In this document: positions 10,166 to 18,534 of the stretch, piece by piece
How positions within the stretch are numbered: position 1 is the first letter of the stretch
Layout: each line of letters begins with the position of its first letter
Source: an uncultured Polaribacter sp.
Lineage (GTDB): Bacteria > Bacteroidota > Bacteroidia > Flavobacteriales > Flavobacteriaceae
Length of the DNA stretch: 64,000 nucleotides
Assembly (NCBI RefSeq): GCF_947497125.1
Contig: NZ_CANMFI010000004.1
Span: 264,538 to 328,537, forward strand
Direction: 5' to 3'
Translations under genes and position numbers: made by a program
Notes under the pieces: model-generated
What the model saw: only the letters and a program-made list of their open reading frames with translations
Database searches by the model: none
What the model was told of the DNA's origin: nothing

Positions 10166-12430
10166 TTATTTTATTTTAAATCTTAAACCTGCATAGATAG
10201 CGCGTCCAAAAATTGGCGAATACACAATTGTGGTATCAAAATTTACACCAAAAGGATCATCACTTGCTAAAATAGGATTTTTTTGTTGCACATTGGTCAA
10301 GTTTTCTCCACCAACATACACTTCAAATTTATCAGAAAACACTCTTGTTACTTGCATGTTTATCAAACTAAAAGGATCAGAAAATGCTGGTAATTGATAT
10401 TGAACAGGATTAGAAACTGTTCTTGGTAATCGTTGTTTGCCAATGTTGTTGTAGGTGGCATCAAACTTCCATTGCGCGCCATTTTCTTTTACTGCTGTTT
10501 CATAAGAAACATTTGCAAAAACTCTATTTCTAGGCTGTAATGGCTTTTGTAAACTCCCACTTTTATAATCAGTAAACACATTAAAATATTTGTAAGCAGC
10601 TCTAAAATCGAAACCCTTTGCCAAATTATAATTCAATTCTACCTGAAAACTATCTGCAATACTACGACCCTTTAAATCGTAAAAAGAAATTTCTTGTGGA
10701 TTTTCCCAATCTACTACCACCTGATTTGTAAAATCTGTTCTGTAATAATCAAAAGTAAAATCTCCTTTTTTAGCAAATAAAGTGAACTTTTGTAAATACG
10801 AAACTCCGTAATTCCAAGCAATCTCTGGGTTTAAACCATATATAGCCCCACCTACATTGTCTATATGTATTTGCCTAGAACTTGCAAATAATTGCTGATT
10901 TTCTGCAAAAATACTGGCGCTTCTCTTACCTCTTCCTGCAGAAGCTCTAAAAACACCATTTTGCCAAGGAGCATATCTTAAATGCAATCTAGGAGTAATA
11001 AAAGTACCTAATAAATTGTGCGTATCTACTCTAAGACCAGCAGTTAAACTAAAATCGTCTAGATTATCAAAAGCATATTCAAAAAAAGCACCTACCGAAG
11101 TTTCTTTTCTATTAAAATCTGTTCTATTTACCAACTCTACAAAACGATCATAGGTATAACTAATACCTGTTTTAAACTTATTTCTAGTATCGCCAATAAT
11201 AGAATTGAAAAGTAAATTAGAATAAAAGCTTTCTTGCTGAATGTCATAGTTATTTACCCCAAAATAAGAATCTTGTTCATGGTTGCTGTAAGCAAGCTGA
11301 ACACCAAAAGTTTGGTATGGTAATTCTGGAAAAACATACCCTAACTTTGCAGAAGTTTCAAATCGTTTGGTTTGTATTTCACTCCCCCAAATTTCGCTTC
11401 CATTTAATGTAGTGTTTGGATATACTCTATCTTTTTCTGGATTAAAGTTAAGATTACCTGTCTGTTTAGTATCTGATAAAAAACGCGCATTCAAAAAACC
11501 AATCCAACCTTTTTGAGCATCGGTATATTGCCAACGGTTCATAACATTTATCTGATTTGCCAGCGGTGCATCTAAAAAACCATCCTTATTATTGTCAAAT
11601 TTTTCACCTCTGTAATTCCCATGAATATACAAACCAGACTGCCATTTGTCTGATATTTTTTCATTAAAATGGGTATTGACCTCTAGTCTACCATTTAAAG
11701 AACTATAGGCATTTAAAAAGAATTTGTTATCAGAAAAAGGCTTTACCAGTTCTGCATTTATTTGTCCAGAAATACTCTCGAAACCATTTACAACAGAACC
11801 TGCACCTTTTGTAATTTGAATGCTTTCTACCCAAGTACCTGGTGTAAACGTAAGCCCGAAGGCTTGAGCCGCTCCTCTTATAGAGGGCACATTTTCTTGT
11901 GTAATTAACAAATACGGACTCTTTAAACCCAACATTTGTATTTGTCTGGTTCCTGTTAAAGCATCCGAAAAACTAACATCTATAGACGGATTGGTTTCAA
12001 AACTTTCTGCAAGGTTGCAACAAGCAGCTTTTAACAACTCATCATTATTTACTGTAAACATATTTGCAGTTGCAAATAATGATTTTTGTACTGCCTTTCT
12101 TTTTGTTTGAATTGTAATTTCCTCTAAATTACTTTCTGGCGTAATAAAATGATGTATTGGCTTTAAATTGGTAATTGTAAGCGTATCTGTTTTGTAACCA
12201 AGATAACTAATTACTAACTTTTTGTATTCTTTTTTATAAGGAATGGTAAACCATCCTTTTTCATTGGTAACAGCACCTACATTTGTATTTAACCAGTTTA
12301 CAGTTGCGCCATTAACACCTAAATTATCTTTGGGATTTTGTTTGTCCATTATCATTCCCTTTAACTCATTTTGAGCATAAAAAGACGTGGATAAAAGCAG
12401 TAAGAAACTACTTATAAAAAATATTTTCAT
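10166..12430 (-). CDS. TonB-dependent outer-membrane receptor with carboxypeptidase-like N-domain
   Basis: A 754-residue outer-membrane transporter energised by TonB. Signal peptide 1-20 (FYAQ cleavage); a CarboxypepD_reg-like beta domain (21-95: GVNGATVNWLNTNVGAVTNEKGWFT); a plug domain from about 115; and a beta-barrel ending in an aromatic/charged terminus (FGRAIYAGLRFKIK). A conspicuous C137-C138 pair sits at the start of the plug (LLKAACCNLAESF). Flanked by an HMA protein and a HYC_CC_PP protein, it probably imports a metal or metal chelate such as copper. Family secure, substrate inferred. Confidence 0.88.
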   Translation of the reverse strand: MKIFFISSFLLLLSTSFYAQNELKGMIMDKQNPKDNLGVNGATVNWLNTNVGAVTNEKGWFTIPYKKEYKKLVISYLGYKTDTLTITNLKPIHHFITPESNLEEITIQTKRKAVQKSLFATANMFTVNNDELLKAACCNLAESFETNPSIDVSFSDALTGTRQIQMLGLKSPYLLITQENVPSIRGAAQAFGLTFTPGTWVESIQITKGAGSVVNGFESISGQINAELVKPFSDNKFFLNAYSSLNGRLEVNTHFNEKISDKWQSGLYIHGNYRGEKFDNNKDGFLDAPLANQINVMNRWQYTDAQKGWIGFLNARFLSDTKQTGNLNFNPEKDRVYPNTTLNGSEIWGSEIQTKRFETSAKLGYVFPELPYQTFGVQLAYSNHEQDSYFGVNNYDIQQESFYSNLLFNSIIGDTRNKFKTGISYTYDRFVELVNRTDFNRKETSVGAFFEYAFDNLDDFSLTAGLRVDTHNLLGTFITPRLHLRYAPWQNGVFRASAGRGKRSASIFAENQQLFASSRQIHIDNVGGAIYGLNPEIAWNYGVSYLQKFTLFAKKGDFTFDYYRTDFTNQVVVDWENPQEISFYDLKGRSIADSFQVELNYNLAKGFDFRAAYKYFNVFTDYKSGSLQKPLQPRNRVFANVSYETAVKENGAQWKFDATYNNIGKQRLPRTVSNPVQYQLPAFSDPFSLINMQVTRVFSDKFEVYVGGENLTNVQQKNPILASDDPFGVNFDTTIVYSPIFGRAIYAGLRFKIK

Positions 12431-12543
12431 TGATTTTTATTTGAAATTTGAGATTCGTTTTTTTTAAATTCCGATTGTAGGGAATTAAAAGCTCAAAGGA
12501 ATTACAACAACAAGAGTTGATATAAAATCTTTGTATTCAAAAA

Positions 12544-12948
12544 TCAAATTAAAAATACTTGGAATAAAACCTGATAATTTTTGGGTATTTCAGGTGGATG
12601 TAATTCTTTGCAAACAGTTTTCTTAGTTTCTTTAGGAAGAAATAAATCGTTGTAAGAAACTAAGAATGAAGTTAAAAATTGTTGTTTTAAAAGATCAAAA
12701 TCGTCTGTAGAAGCATGCTGCAATTCATCTTGACCTTCTATTTTTTGCAATTCGTCTTTGCAACAATTCTTCTTTTTCTTTACAGCAGTTTGTTCCATTT
12801 GCATACCACAATCAGCTGCATTGCCTGTAAAAGAAACATCCATAAGAAAATCTCCACAATAATGACTTTCTACCGTAAAAGAAAAGGTAGAAAACAACAC
12901 TAATAGTGTTAGTAAAACAGTCGTTATTTTAAGAAATAGTTGTTTCAT
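12544..12948 (-). CDS. HYC_CC_PP family small exported protein
   Basis: A 134-residue protein with an N-terminal hydrophobic segment (6-25) and the three marks that name the family: HYC (29-31), CC (62-63, KKKKNCCKDEL) and PP (118-119, ELHPPEIP). Further cysteines lie near residues 47 and 109. Function is not established; cysteine content and position ahead of a TonB receptor and HMA protein suggest metal handling in the periplasm or membrane. It begins the operon: a -7 box lies 8 bp before its ATG, implying almost no leader. Confidence 0.75.
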   Translation of the reverse strand: MKQLFLKITTVLLTLLVLFSTFSFTVESHYCGDFLMDVSFTGNAADCGMQMEQTAVKKKKNCCKDELQKIEGQDELQHASTDDFDLLKQQFLTSFLVSYNDLFLPKETKKTVCKELHPPEIPKNYQVLFQVFLI

Positions 12949-12956
12949 TACAAGTG

Positions 12957-12964
12957 CAAATTTA
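12957..12964 (-). promoter_or_regulatory. -7 promoter box of the metal-uptake operon
   Basis: Read on the minus strand the sequence is TAAATTTGC, matching TAnnTTTG. It lies only 8 bp before the start codon at 12948, so the transcript would be nearly leaderless. Confidence 0.6.
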
Positions 12965-12992
12965 CAAAATGTAACACAAAAAAATTGTTAAA

Positions 12993-13418
12993 TTACTTGT
13001 TACTTAATTTTTGAAAGTAAAATGCTGGTAATAGAATTAATAAAAATAGTGGGTGAATGATAAACCTACGAATGTAAAACGGTAATAAATAACCACTTTC
13101 AAATTGATCTTTTAAAAGAAATGCAAAGGTTGTAATAAGCATCACAAAAGCAATTGCATAAAAACAAACTGTAACCTTTACATAGTCTTTACGCAGAAAA
13201 AGTAACCAGATAATTGCAATGCTTATAATAGAATTTAAAAAATACCTGAAGCACATATCTTTTATTAAACGTAAACTATCTATTTCTGGAATATTACCAT
13301 ACAAATAATCATTTTTAAAATAAAAAATTAAAGGATCGTAAAATAATTCTTTAGAAAAACCTCTTATCAAAAATAAGAAAGCTATTAAAAGGAACACTAT
13401 TTTTAGGTATTTGTTCAT
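12993..13418 (-). CDS. Exosortase F system-associated membrane protein
   Basis: A 141-residue integral membrane protein with about four membrane segments, starting MNKYLKIVFLLIAFLFLIRGFSKELFYDP. The start at 13418 overlaps the xrtF stop by 4 bp (ATGA); an upstream in-frame start at 13457 lies inside xrtF and is less likely. The pattern (short multi-pass protein directly after xrtF) fits the partner known from flavobacterial genomes. Biochemical role unknown. The name rests on gene order and general character. Confidence 0.75.
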   Translation of the reverse strand: MNKYLKIVFLLIAFLFLIRGFSKELFYDPLIFYFKNDYLYGNIPEIDSLRLIKDMCFRYFLNSIISIAIIWLLFLRKDYVKVTVCFYAIAFVMLITTFAFLLKDQFESGYLLPFYIRRFIIHPLFLLILLPAFYFQKLSNK

Positions 13419-13951
13419 TTTTTGTAGTTTGAAAATTTTTCTACCCAAAGTACCCAAAGCATAAACACAGCACCATAAATAATAGCAGGAAAAACAATAC
13501 TATGCAACAAATCTTGCTGTTGTGGATATTTATAAATAAGAACTGTTAAAATTGCAATCCTAATAATATTAATAATGTAAATAAATACACTTCCTAAAAC
13601 CGAAAAAACAACAGTCGCTTTTAAACTGCCTGTAAAAGCAATGATAAATGCAACAAATAAAATAATCATACTAATAGAGTTACACCCTTCTATTACTCTA
13701 GCAGTAAATCTATTATTAAGTATAAGTTTTACAGACAGCTCTTCTTCATGTTGTTCTGCAACAGCATTATAACCAAAAAAATCTAACAAACTAACGGTTT
13801 GGCTAGCTACTAAAGCAGTAATTGGTGCCGTTTTAAAAGTAGGTTGTTTTTGTTGCGTTTTTTGTAAATAACCATTATAAACGGTTACCAATAAAAAGTA
13901 AGTCACAAAAAATTTTACTAAAAAAAGGATTACATTTTTATTCTTTCGCAT
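13415..13951 (-). CDS. xrtF: Exosortase family protein XrtF
   Basis: A 178-residue polytopic protease/transpeptidase-like protein of the exosortase/archaeosortase superfamily. The predicted catalytic triad is in place: C90 in EGCNSISMIILF, R131 in NIIRIAIL, and H150 in DLLHSIVFP. Relatives cut C-terminal sorting tags of exported proteins, but no substrate with a tag is visible in this window. It is translationally coupled to the next membrane protein and divergent from a GAF-domain gene, sharing a short promoter region (13952-13999). Confidence 0.88.
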   Translation of the reverse strand: MRKNKNVILFLVKFFVTYFLLVTVYNGYLQKTQQKQPTFKTAPITALVASQTVSLLDFFGYNAVAEQHEEELSVKLILNNRFTARVIEGCNSISMIILFVAFIIAFTGSLKATVVFSVLGSVFIYIINIIRIAILTVLIYKYPQQQDLLHSIVFPAIIYGAVFMLWVLWVEKFSNYKK

Positions 13952-13963
13952 ATAAATTTAAAT

Positions 13964-13971
13964 TAATTTTG
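13964..13971 (+). promoter_or_regulatory. -7 promoter box of the GAF-domain gene
   Basis: TAATTTTGC fits TAnnTTTG. A transcript beginning near 13978 excludes the TTG start at 13979 and supports ATG 14000. Confidence 0.55.
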
Positions 13972-13999
13972 CACTTTATTGCCTAACGAATATACAAAA

Positions 14000-14455
14000 A
14001 TGAAGATAGATTTATTAAAAAATAAGATTGATATAATTTTAGCATCAAAAGAAACCAAAGAAAACAAACTACAAGCTATTTGTGATATGTTAGAGAAAGA
14101 AGTTTCTTACTATGATTGGGTTGGTTTTTATTTTAAAAACGGAGATAAAGAAGAGTTGAAATTAGCGCAATATACTGGTGAAGAAACCGAGCACACGATC
14201 ATCCCTTTCGGAAAAGGAATTTGTGGCCAAGTGGCTGTTAGTAACCAAAATTTTGTGGTACAAGACGTTTCTGAGCAAGACAATTATATTTCTTGCGGAT
14301 GGAAGGTGAAATCTGAAATTGTAATTCCTATTTTTATTGAAGGAGAAAATATAGGACAGATAGACATTGACTCTCATACTGCCAATATTTTTACGCCGTT
14401 AGATGAGCAACTTTTAGAATATGTTTGTAAAGAAGTGGTAACAATTTTAAATTAA
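14000..14455 (+). CDS. GAF-domain protein, probable free methionine-(R)-sulfoxide reductase
   Basis: A 151-residue single-GAF-domain protein. The start at ATG 14000 is chosen because of the promoter box at 13964-13971. The fRMsr pattern is present: PFGKGICGQVA (C75), QDVSEQDNYISCGWKVKSEIVIPI (C99), then GQIDIDSH. The C75-C99 spacing of 24 residues matches two of the cysteines of the E. coli enzyme; the third is not obvious. It would reduce free methionine sulfoxide in the cytoplasm. A purely regulatory GAF protein is the alternative. Confidence 0.75.
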   Translation: MKIDLLKNKIDIILASKETKENKLQAICDMLEKEVSYYDWVGFYFKNGDKEELKLAQYTGEETEHTIIPFGKGICGQVAVSNQNFVVQDVSEQDNYISCGWKVKSEIVIPIFIEGENIGQIDIDSHTANIFTPLDEQLLEYVCKEVVTILN

Positions 14456-14500
14456 AACATGTAATTGTTAACTAAAAGCTCTTTTTGTTATTATCTTTTA

Positions 14501-14531
14501 TTGCCTTAGAAGTTTGCTTTCTCTAAATTTG
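14501..14531 (+). promoter_or_regulatory. Promoter of purH
   Basis: TTG at 14501-14503 and TAAATTTGC from 14524, separated by 20 bp, match both halves of the Bacteroidetes promoter (-33 TTG, -7 TAnnTTTG). The box excludes the in-frame upstream start at 14533. Confidence 0.75.
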
Positions 14532-14553
14532 CTTGCTTAACAACACAACACAA

Positions 14554-16083
14554 ATGAGCACTTCAAAAACAATAAAATCCGCATTAATTTCGGTATTTCA
14601 CAAAGATGGTTTAGCACCAATCGTAAAAAAACTTAACGAATTAAACGTAACTATTTACTCTACCGGAGGCACCGAAAAATTTATTAAAGAATTAGGTATT
14701 GACGTAGTTCCTGTAGACGAAGTTACCTCTTACCCATCTATACTTGGCGGAAGAGTAAAAACATTGCATCCTAAAGTTTTTGGAGGTATTTTAAACAGAC
14801 AAGACAACGCAAGTGATATTGCTGAATTGGCAGAATATAACATTCCGCAAATAGATTTGGTAATTGTAGACTTATATCCGTTTGAAAAAACAGTAGCTTC
14901 TGGTGCGCCAGAACAAGATATTGTAGAAAAAATTGACATTGGTGGGATTTCTTTAATTAGAGCATCAGCAAAAAACTTTAAAGACACTTTTACAGTTTCT
15001 TCTATGGATCAATATGATGATTTCTTAGAAATTTTATCCGCTAACAAAGGCACAACTTCTATCGAACAAAGAAAGAAATTTGCTGCTAAATCTTTTAATA
15101 TTTCTTCTCACTACGACACTGCAATTTTTAACTATTTTAATGCTGATGAAACGCCTGCTTTAAAAGTTAGCGAAACCAAAGCACAAGTGTTGCGTTACGG
15201 AGAAAACCCTCATCAAAAAGGATATTTCTTTGGAGATTTAGAAGCAATGTTTGATAAATTACACGGTAAAGAATTAAGCTACAACAACTTACTAGATGTA
15301 GATGCTGCTGTAAATTTAATAGAAGAATTTAAAGGAGAAGCGCCAACTTTTGCAATTTTAAAGCACAACAATGCTTGTGGTTTTGCACAAAGAGAAAGCA
15401 TACACCAAGCATATGTAGATGCTTTGGCAGGAGATCCTGTATCTGCTTTTGGTGGTATTTTAATAGCAAATACAGAAATTGATGCTGCTACTGCAACAGA
15501 AATTCACAAGTTGTTTTGCGAAGTTGTTATTGCTCCAAGTTTTTCAGACGAAGCTTTGGCTATTTTAAAAGGAAAAAAGAACCGAATTATTTTAATTCAA
15601 AAACAAGTTGCTTTACCAACAACAACTATTAGAACTTGTTTAAATGGTAATTTGGTACAAGACAAAGATAATATTACAGATAGCTTAGCAGATTTAAGTT
15701 ATGCAACAAATAGCAAACCTTCTGAAGCAGAATTAGAAGATTTATTATTTGCCTCTAAGTTATGTAAAAACACCAAATCGAACACAATTATTCTTGTAAA
15801 AAACAAGCAATTGTTAGCTGGTGGAACAGGCCAAACAAGTAGAGTTGATGCGCTAAACCAAGCCATAGAAAAAGCAACATCTTTTAAATTTGATTTGCTA
15901 GGTAGTGTTATGGCAAGTGATGCTTTCTTCCCATTTCCGGACTGTGTAGAAATTGCAGACAAAGCAGGTATTAAAAGCGTAATTCAGCCAGGAGGTTCTA
16001 TCAAAGATCAATTAAGTATTGATTATTGCAACGCTCATAATATATCTATGGTAATGACTGGCACAAGACATTTTAAACATTAA
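14554..16083 (+). CDS. purH: Bifunctional AICAR formyltransferase / IMP cyclohydrolase
   Basis: Performs the last two steps of purine synthesis: formylation of AICAR and ring closure to IMP. The 509-residue protein starts MSTSKTIKSALISVFHKDG; an upstream frame extension of 7 codons overlaps the promoter and is rejected. The N-terminal MGS-like cyclohydrolase domain (STGGTEKFI, SILGGRVKTLHPKVFGGIL) is followed by the transformylase domain with LRYGENPHQKG, LKHNNACGFA and the C-terminal FFPFPDCVEIADKAGI...QPGGS. Standard length, monocistronic. Confidence 0.98.
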   Translation: MSTSKTIKSALISVFHKDGLAPIVKKLNELNVTIYSTGGTEKFIKELGIDVVPVDEVTSYPSILGGRVKTLHPKVFGGILNRQDNASDIAELAEYNIPQIDLVIVDLYPFEKTVASGAPEQDIVEKIDIGGISLIRASAKNFKDTFTVSSMDQYDDFLEILSANKGTTSIEQRKKFAAKSFNISSHYDTAIFNYFNADETPALKVSETKAQVLRYGENPHQKGYFFGDLEAMFDKLHGKELSYNNLLDVDAAVNLIEEFKGEAPTFAILKHNNACGFAQRESIHQAYVDALAGDPVSAFGGILIANTEIDAATATEIHKLFCEVVIAPSFSDEALAILKGKKNRIILIQKQVALPTTTIRTCLNGNLVQDKDNITDSLADLSYATNSKPSEAELEDLLFASKLCKNTKSNTIILVKNKQLLAGGTGQTSRVDALNQAIEKATSFKFDLLGSVMASDAFFPFPDCVEIADKAGIKSVIQPGGSIKDQLSIDYCNAHNISMVMTGTRHFKH

Positions 16084-16116
16084 TTATTTATAGCGTATTT
16101 ACAATCAGAATTTTAG

Positions 16117-16124
16117 TAGATTTG
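16117..16124 (+). promoter_or_regulatory. -7 promoter box of the mre operon
   Basis: TAGATTTG matches TAnnTTTG, 38 bp before mreB, leaving a leader of about 30 nt. Confidence 0.6.
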
Positions 16125-16162
16125 TAACAAGACAGTTAAAATAATACAACAAAAATATTTTT

Positions 16163-17191
16163 ATGGGTTTTTTTGATTTTATGACGGAAGATATTGCGAT
16201 CGATTTAGGAACCGCAAATACGTTGATAATTCACAATGGAAAAGTGGTTATTGATAGTCCTTCTATTGTTGCTAGAAACAGAATTTCTGGACAAATTATA
16301 GCAATAGGTAAAGAGGCCAATTTGATGCAAGGAAAAACGCATGAAAACATCAAAACAATTCGCCCTTTAAAAGACGGTGTAATTGCAGATTTTGAGGCTT
16401 CTGAGCAAATGATTAAAGAGTTTGTAAAACAAATTCCATCCATAAAAAAGAAATTATTTCCACCTGCATTAAGAATGGTTATTTGTATCCCTTCGGGAAT
16501 TACAGAAGTAGAAAAACGTGCTGTACGTGACTCTGCTAAACATATGAATGCAAAAGAAATTTATTTAATATACGAACCAATGGCAGCAGCAATTGGTGTG
16601 GGTATAGATATTATGGAACCGAAAGGAAACATGATTATAGATATAGGTGGTGGTACTACAGAAATAGCCGTAATTGCACTTGCAGGGATTGTTTGTGATC
16701 AATCTGTAAAGGTTGCTGGAGATTTATTTACCAATGACATTATGTACTACATGCGTACACAACACAACCTACATGTTGGAGAAACTACCGCAGAAAAAAT
16801 TAAAATTACCATTGGTGCTGCCACAGAAGATTTAGAAACACCACCAGATGAAATGCTTGTTCAGGGTAGAGATTTATTAAGCGGAAAACCAAAACAGGTA
16901 CAAGTATCATACAGAGAAATTGCCAAAGCATTAGACAAATCTATTCTAAGAATAGAAGATGCTGTAATGGAAACTTTATCAAAAACACCACCAGAATTAG
17001 CGGCAGACATATATAATACTGGTATTTATTTAGCAGGTGGTGGCTCTATGTTAAGAGGTTTAGACAAGCGTTTGTCTAGAAAAACAGACTTGCCTGTTTA
17101 TGTTGCAGAAGACCCTTTAAGAGCTGTTGTAAGAGGAACAGGGATTGCCCTAAAAGAATTAAAAAAATACAAAAGCGTTTTAATGAAATAG
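16163..17191 (+). CDS. mreB: Rod shape-determining protein MreB
   Basis: Actin-like cytoskeletal ATPase that steers lateral wall synthesis. 342 residues. Nucleotide-binding motifs: EDIAIDLGTANTLI at the N-terminus, MIIDIGGGTTEIAVI (phosphate 2) near 155-170, and GIYLAGGGSMLRGLD near 290. It opens the mreB-mreC-mreD-mrdA-rodA operon, showing a rod-shaped cell with the usual elongasome. Confidence 0.98.
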   Translation: MGFFDFMTEDIAIDLGTANTLIIHNGKVVIDSPSIVARNRISGQIIAIGKEANLMQGKTHENIKTIRPLKDGVIADFEASEQMIKEFVKQIPSIKKKLFPPALRMVICIPSGITEVEKRAVRDSAKHMNAKEIYLIYEPMAAAIGVGIDIMEPKGNMIIDIGGGTTEIAVIALAGIVCDQSVKVAGDLFTNDIMYYMRTQHNLHVGETTAEKIKITIGAATEDLETPPDEMLVQGRDLLSGKPKQVQVSYREIAKALDKSILRIEDAVMETLSKTPPELAADIYNTGIYLAGGGSMLRGLDKRLSRKTDLPVYVAEDPLRAVVRGTGIALKELKKYKSVLMK

Positions 17192-17210
17192 ATGCAACTA
17201 ACAGATAACA

Positions 17211-18038
17211 ATGCAGCAAATTATTTATTTTTTTCAGAAGTTTAGGTATTTTCTGTTTTTTTTATTTTTAGAGTTTATTGCTCTTACATTTATATTTAAT
17301 AATCTTAATTTTCATAAAAGCAAACTTGTTAACTCTACAAACACATTAACGGGTGGTTTGTTTGAAACGCTTAACAATTCTGCAAATTACTTTGACCTAA
17401 AATCAAAAAACCTCTCTTTATCAGAAGAAAATACTCGATTAAGAAACCTGTTAGCTAAAAAAAGCACGAATTCTACAATAGAAGATTCTGTAATAACAGA
17501 TACCACCAGCTACAATCAAAAATATGCCTACACAAATGCTAAGGTTATAAATAACAACTACACAAAAGCGTTTAATTTTTTAACTATAAATAAAGGGGCA
17601 AATCAAAATATTTCAAAAGAAATGGCCGTTATTAATAGCAAAGGAATTGTTGGTATAACAGAACACGTTGGAAATAAATATACTCGTGTACAATCTATTC
17701 TTAACAAAAAAAGTAAAATTAACGCTCGTCTAAAAAATACTGGATATTTTGGTACTTTAAGCTGGAATGGTGAAAACTATAAAAATGTTCAACTCTCAGA
17801 CATCCCTAGGCAAGCTCCCTTAAATATTGGAGATACTATTGAAACTGGTGGAAAATCAACTATTTTCCCTGAAGGAGTTTTAATTGGCGCTGTAACAAAT
17901 GTTGGAGAAAAAAACACCATTAATAACACCATAGAAGTAACATTATTTAATGATATGAGCAATCTTAACTATGTAAATGTTATTAAAAACTTTGATAAAA
18001 TTGAAATACAACAAATAGAAAATAATATCGATGAATAA
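17211..18038 (+). CDS. mreC: Rod shape-determining protein MreC
   Basis: Periplasmic scaffold of the elongasome, anchored in the inner membrane. 275 residues: one N-terminal membrane segment (about 10-30), a coiled coil (60-90, LKSKNLSLSEENTRLRNLLAK) and two beta domains with the family stretches VINSKGIVGITEHVG and VQLSDIPRQAPLNIGDTIETGG. It overlaps mreD by 8 bp. Confidence 0.95.
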   Translation: MQQIIYFFQKFRYFLFFLFLEFIALTFIFNNLNFHKSKLVNSTNTLTGGLFETLNNSANYFDLKSKNLSLSEENTRLRNLLAKKSTNSTIEDSVITDTTSYNQKYAYTNAKVINNNYTKAFNFLTINKGANQNISKEMAVINSKGIVGITEHVGNKYTRVQSILNKKSKINARLKNTGYFGTLSWNGENYKNVQLSDIPRQAPLNIGDTIETGGKSTIFPEGVLIGAVTNVGEKNTINNTIEVTLFNDMSNLNYVNVIKNFDKIEIQQIENNIDE

Positions 18039-18534
18039 AACGATTAACCTCATATTTATTTTTATTTCTCTTTTACTTCTTCAGGTATTTGTATTAAATA
18101 ACATCAATTTTCTGAACACAATTAATCCTTATTTATACATTGCCTTTGTGTTTATTTATCCTTTAAAAGAAAATAGATTTCCTTTTTTATTTTTTAACTT
18201 TTTACTAGGGTTATGTATAGATTCTTTTTCTGATTCTGGCGGTATACATGCTTTTTCCACTTTATTTATAGCATATTTTAGAGTCTCTTTTGTGAAAATT
18301 TTTTTCAAAAAAATTCCTGCAGACTTTTCTTTTTTCAATTTAAAATCTGAACCATTTGGCAAGGTCTTTAATTATGTGGTTACTTTAACAGTCATTCATC
18401 ATTTTATTTATTTTTGTTTTGCTAACTTTAGTTTTCAAAACCTATCAATGGTATTCCTAAATACTTTGTATACAACTATCTTTACAGTAATACTTTATTT
18501 TATAGGAACTACTATTTTTAATAAAAGTCAATAA
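18031..18534 (+). CDS. mreD: Rod shape-determining protein MreD
   Basis: A 167-residue, highly hydrophobic inner-membrane protein with about five membrane segments, partner of MreC. Residues LNTINPYLYIAFVFIYPL and LLGLCIDSFSDSGGIHAFSTLFIAYFR are typical of Bacteroidetes MreD. Its last base is the first base of the mrdA start (ATAATGA junction), so translation is coupled. Confidence 0.92.
   Translation: MNKTINLIFIFISLLLLQVFVLNNINFLNTINPYLYIAFVFIYPLKENRFPFLFFNFLLGLCIDSFSDSGGIHAFSTLFIAYFRVSFVKIFFKKIPADFSFFNLKSEPFGKVFNYVVTLTVIHHFIYFCFANFSFQNLSMVFLNTLYTTIFTVILYFIGTTIFNKSQ

Noticed and set aside
14533..14553. Upstream start for purH
   Set aside because: It begins 2 bp after the -7 box; transcription must start later, and PurH proteins start at the ATG at 14554.
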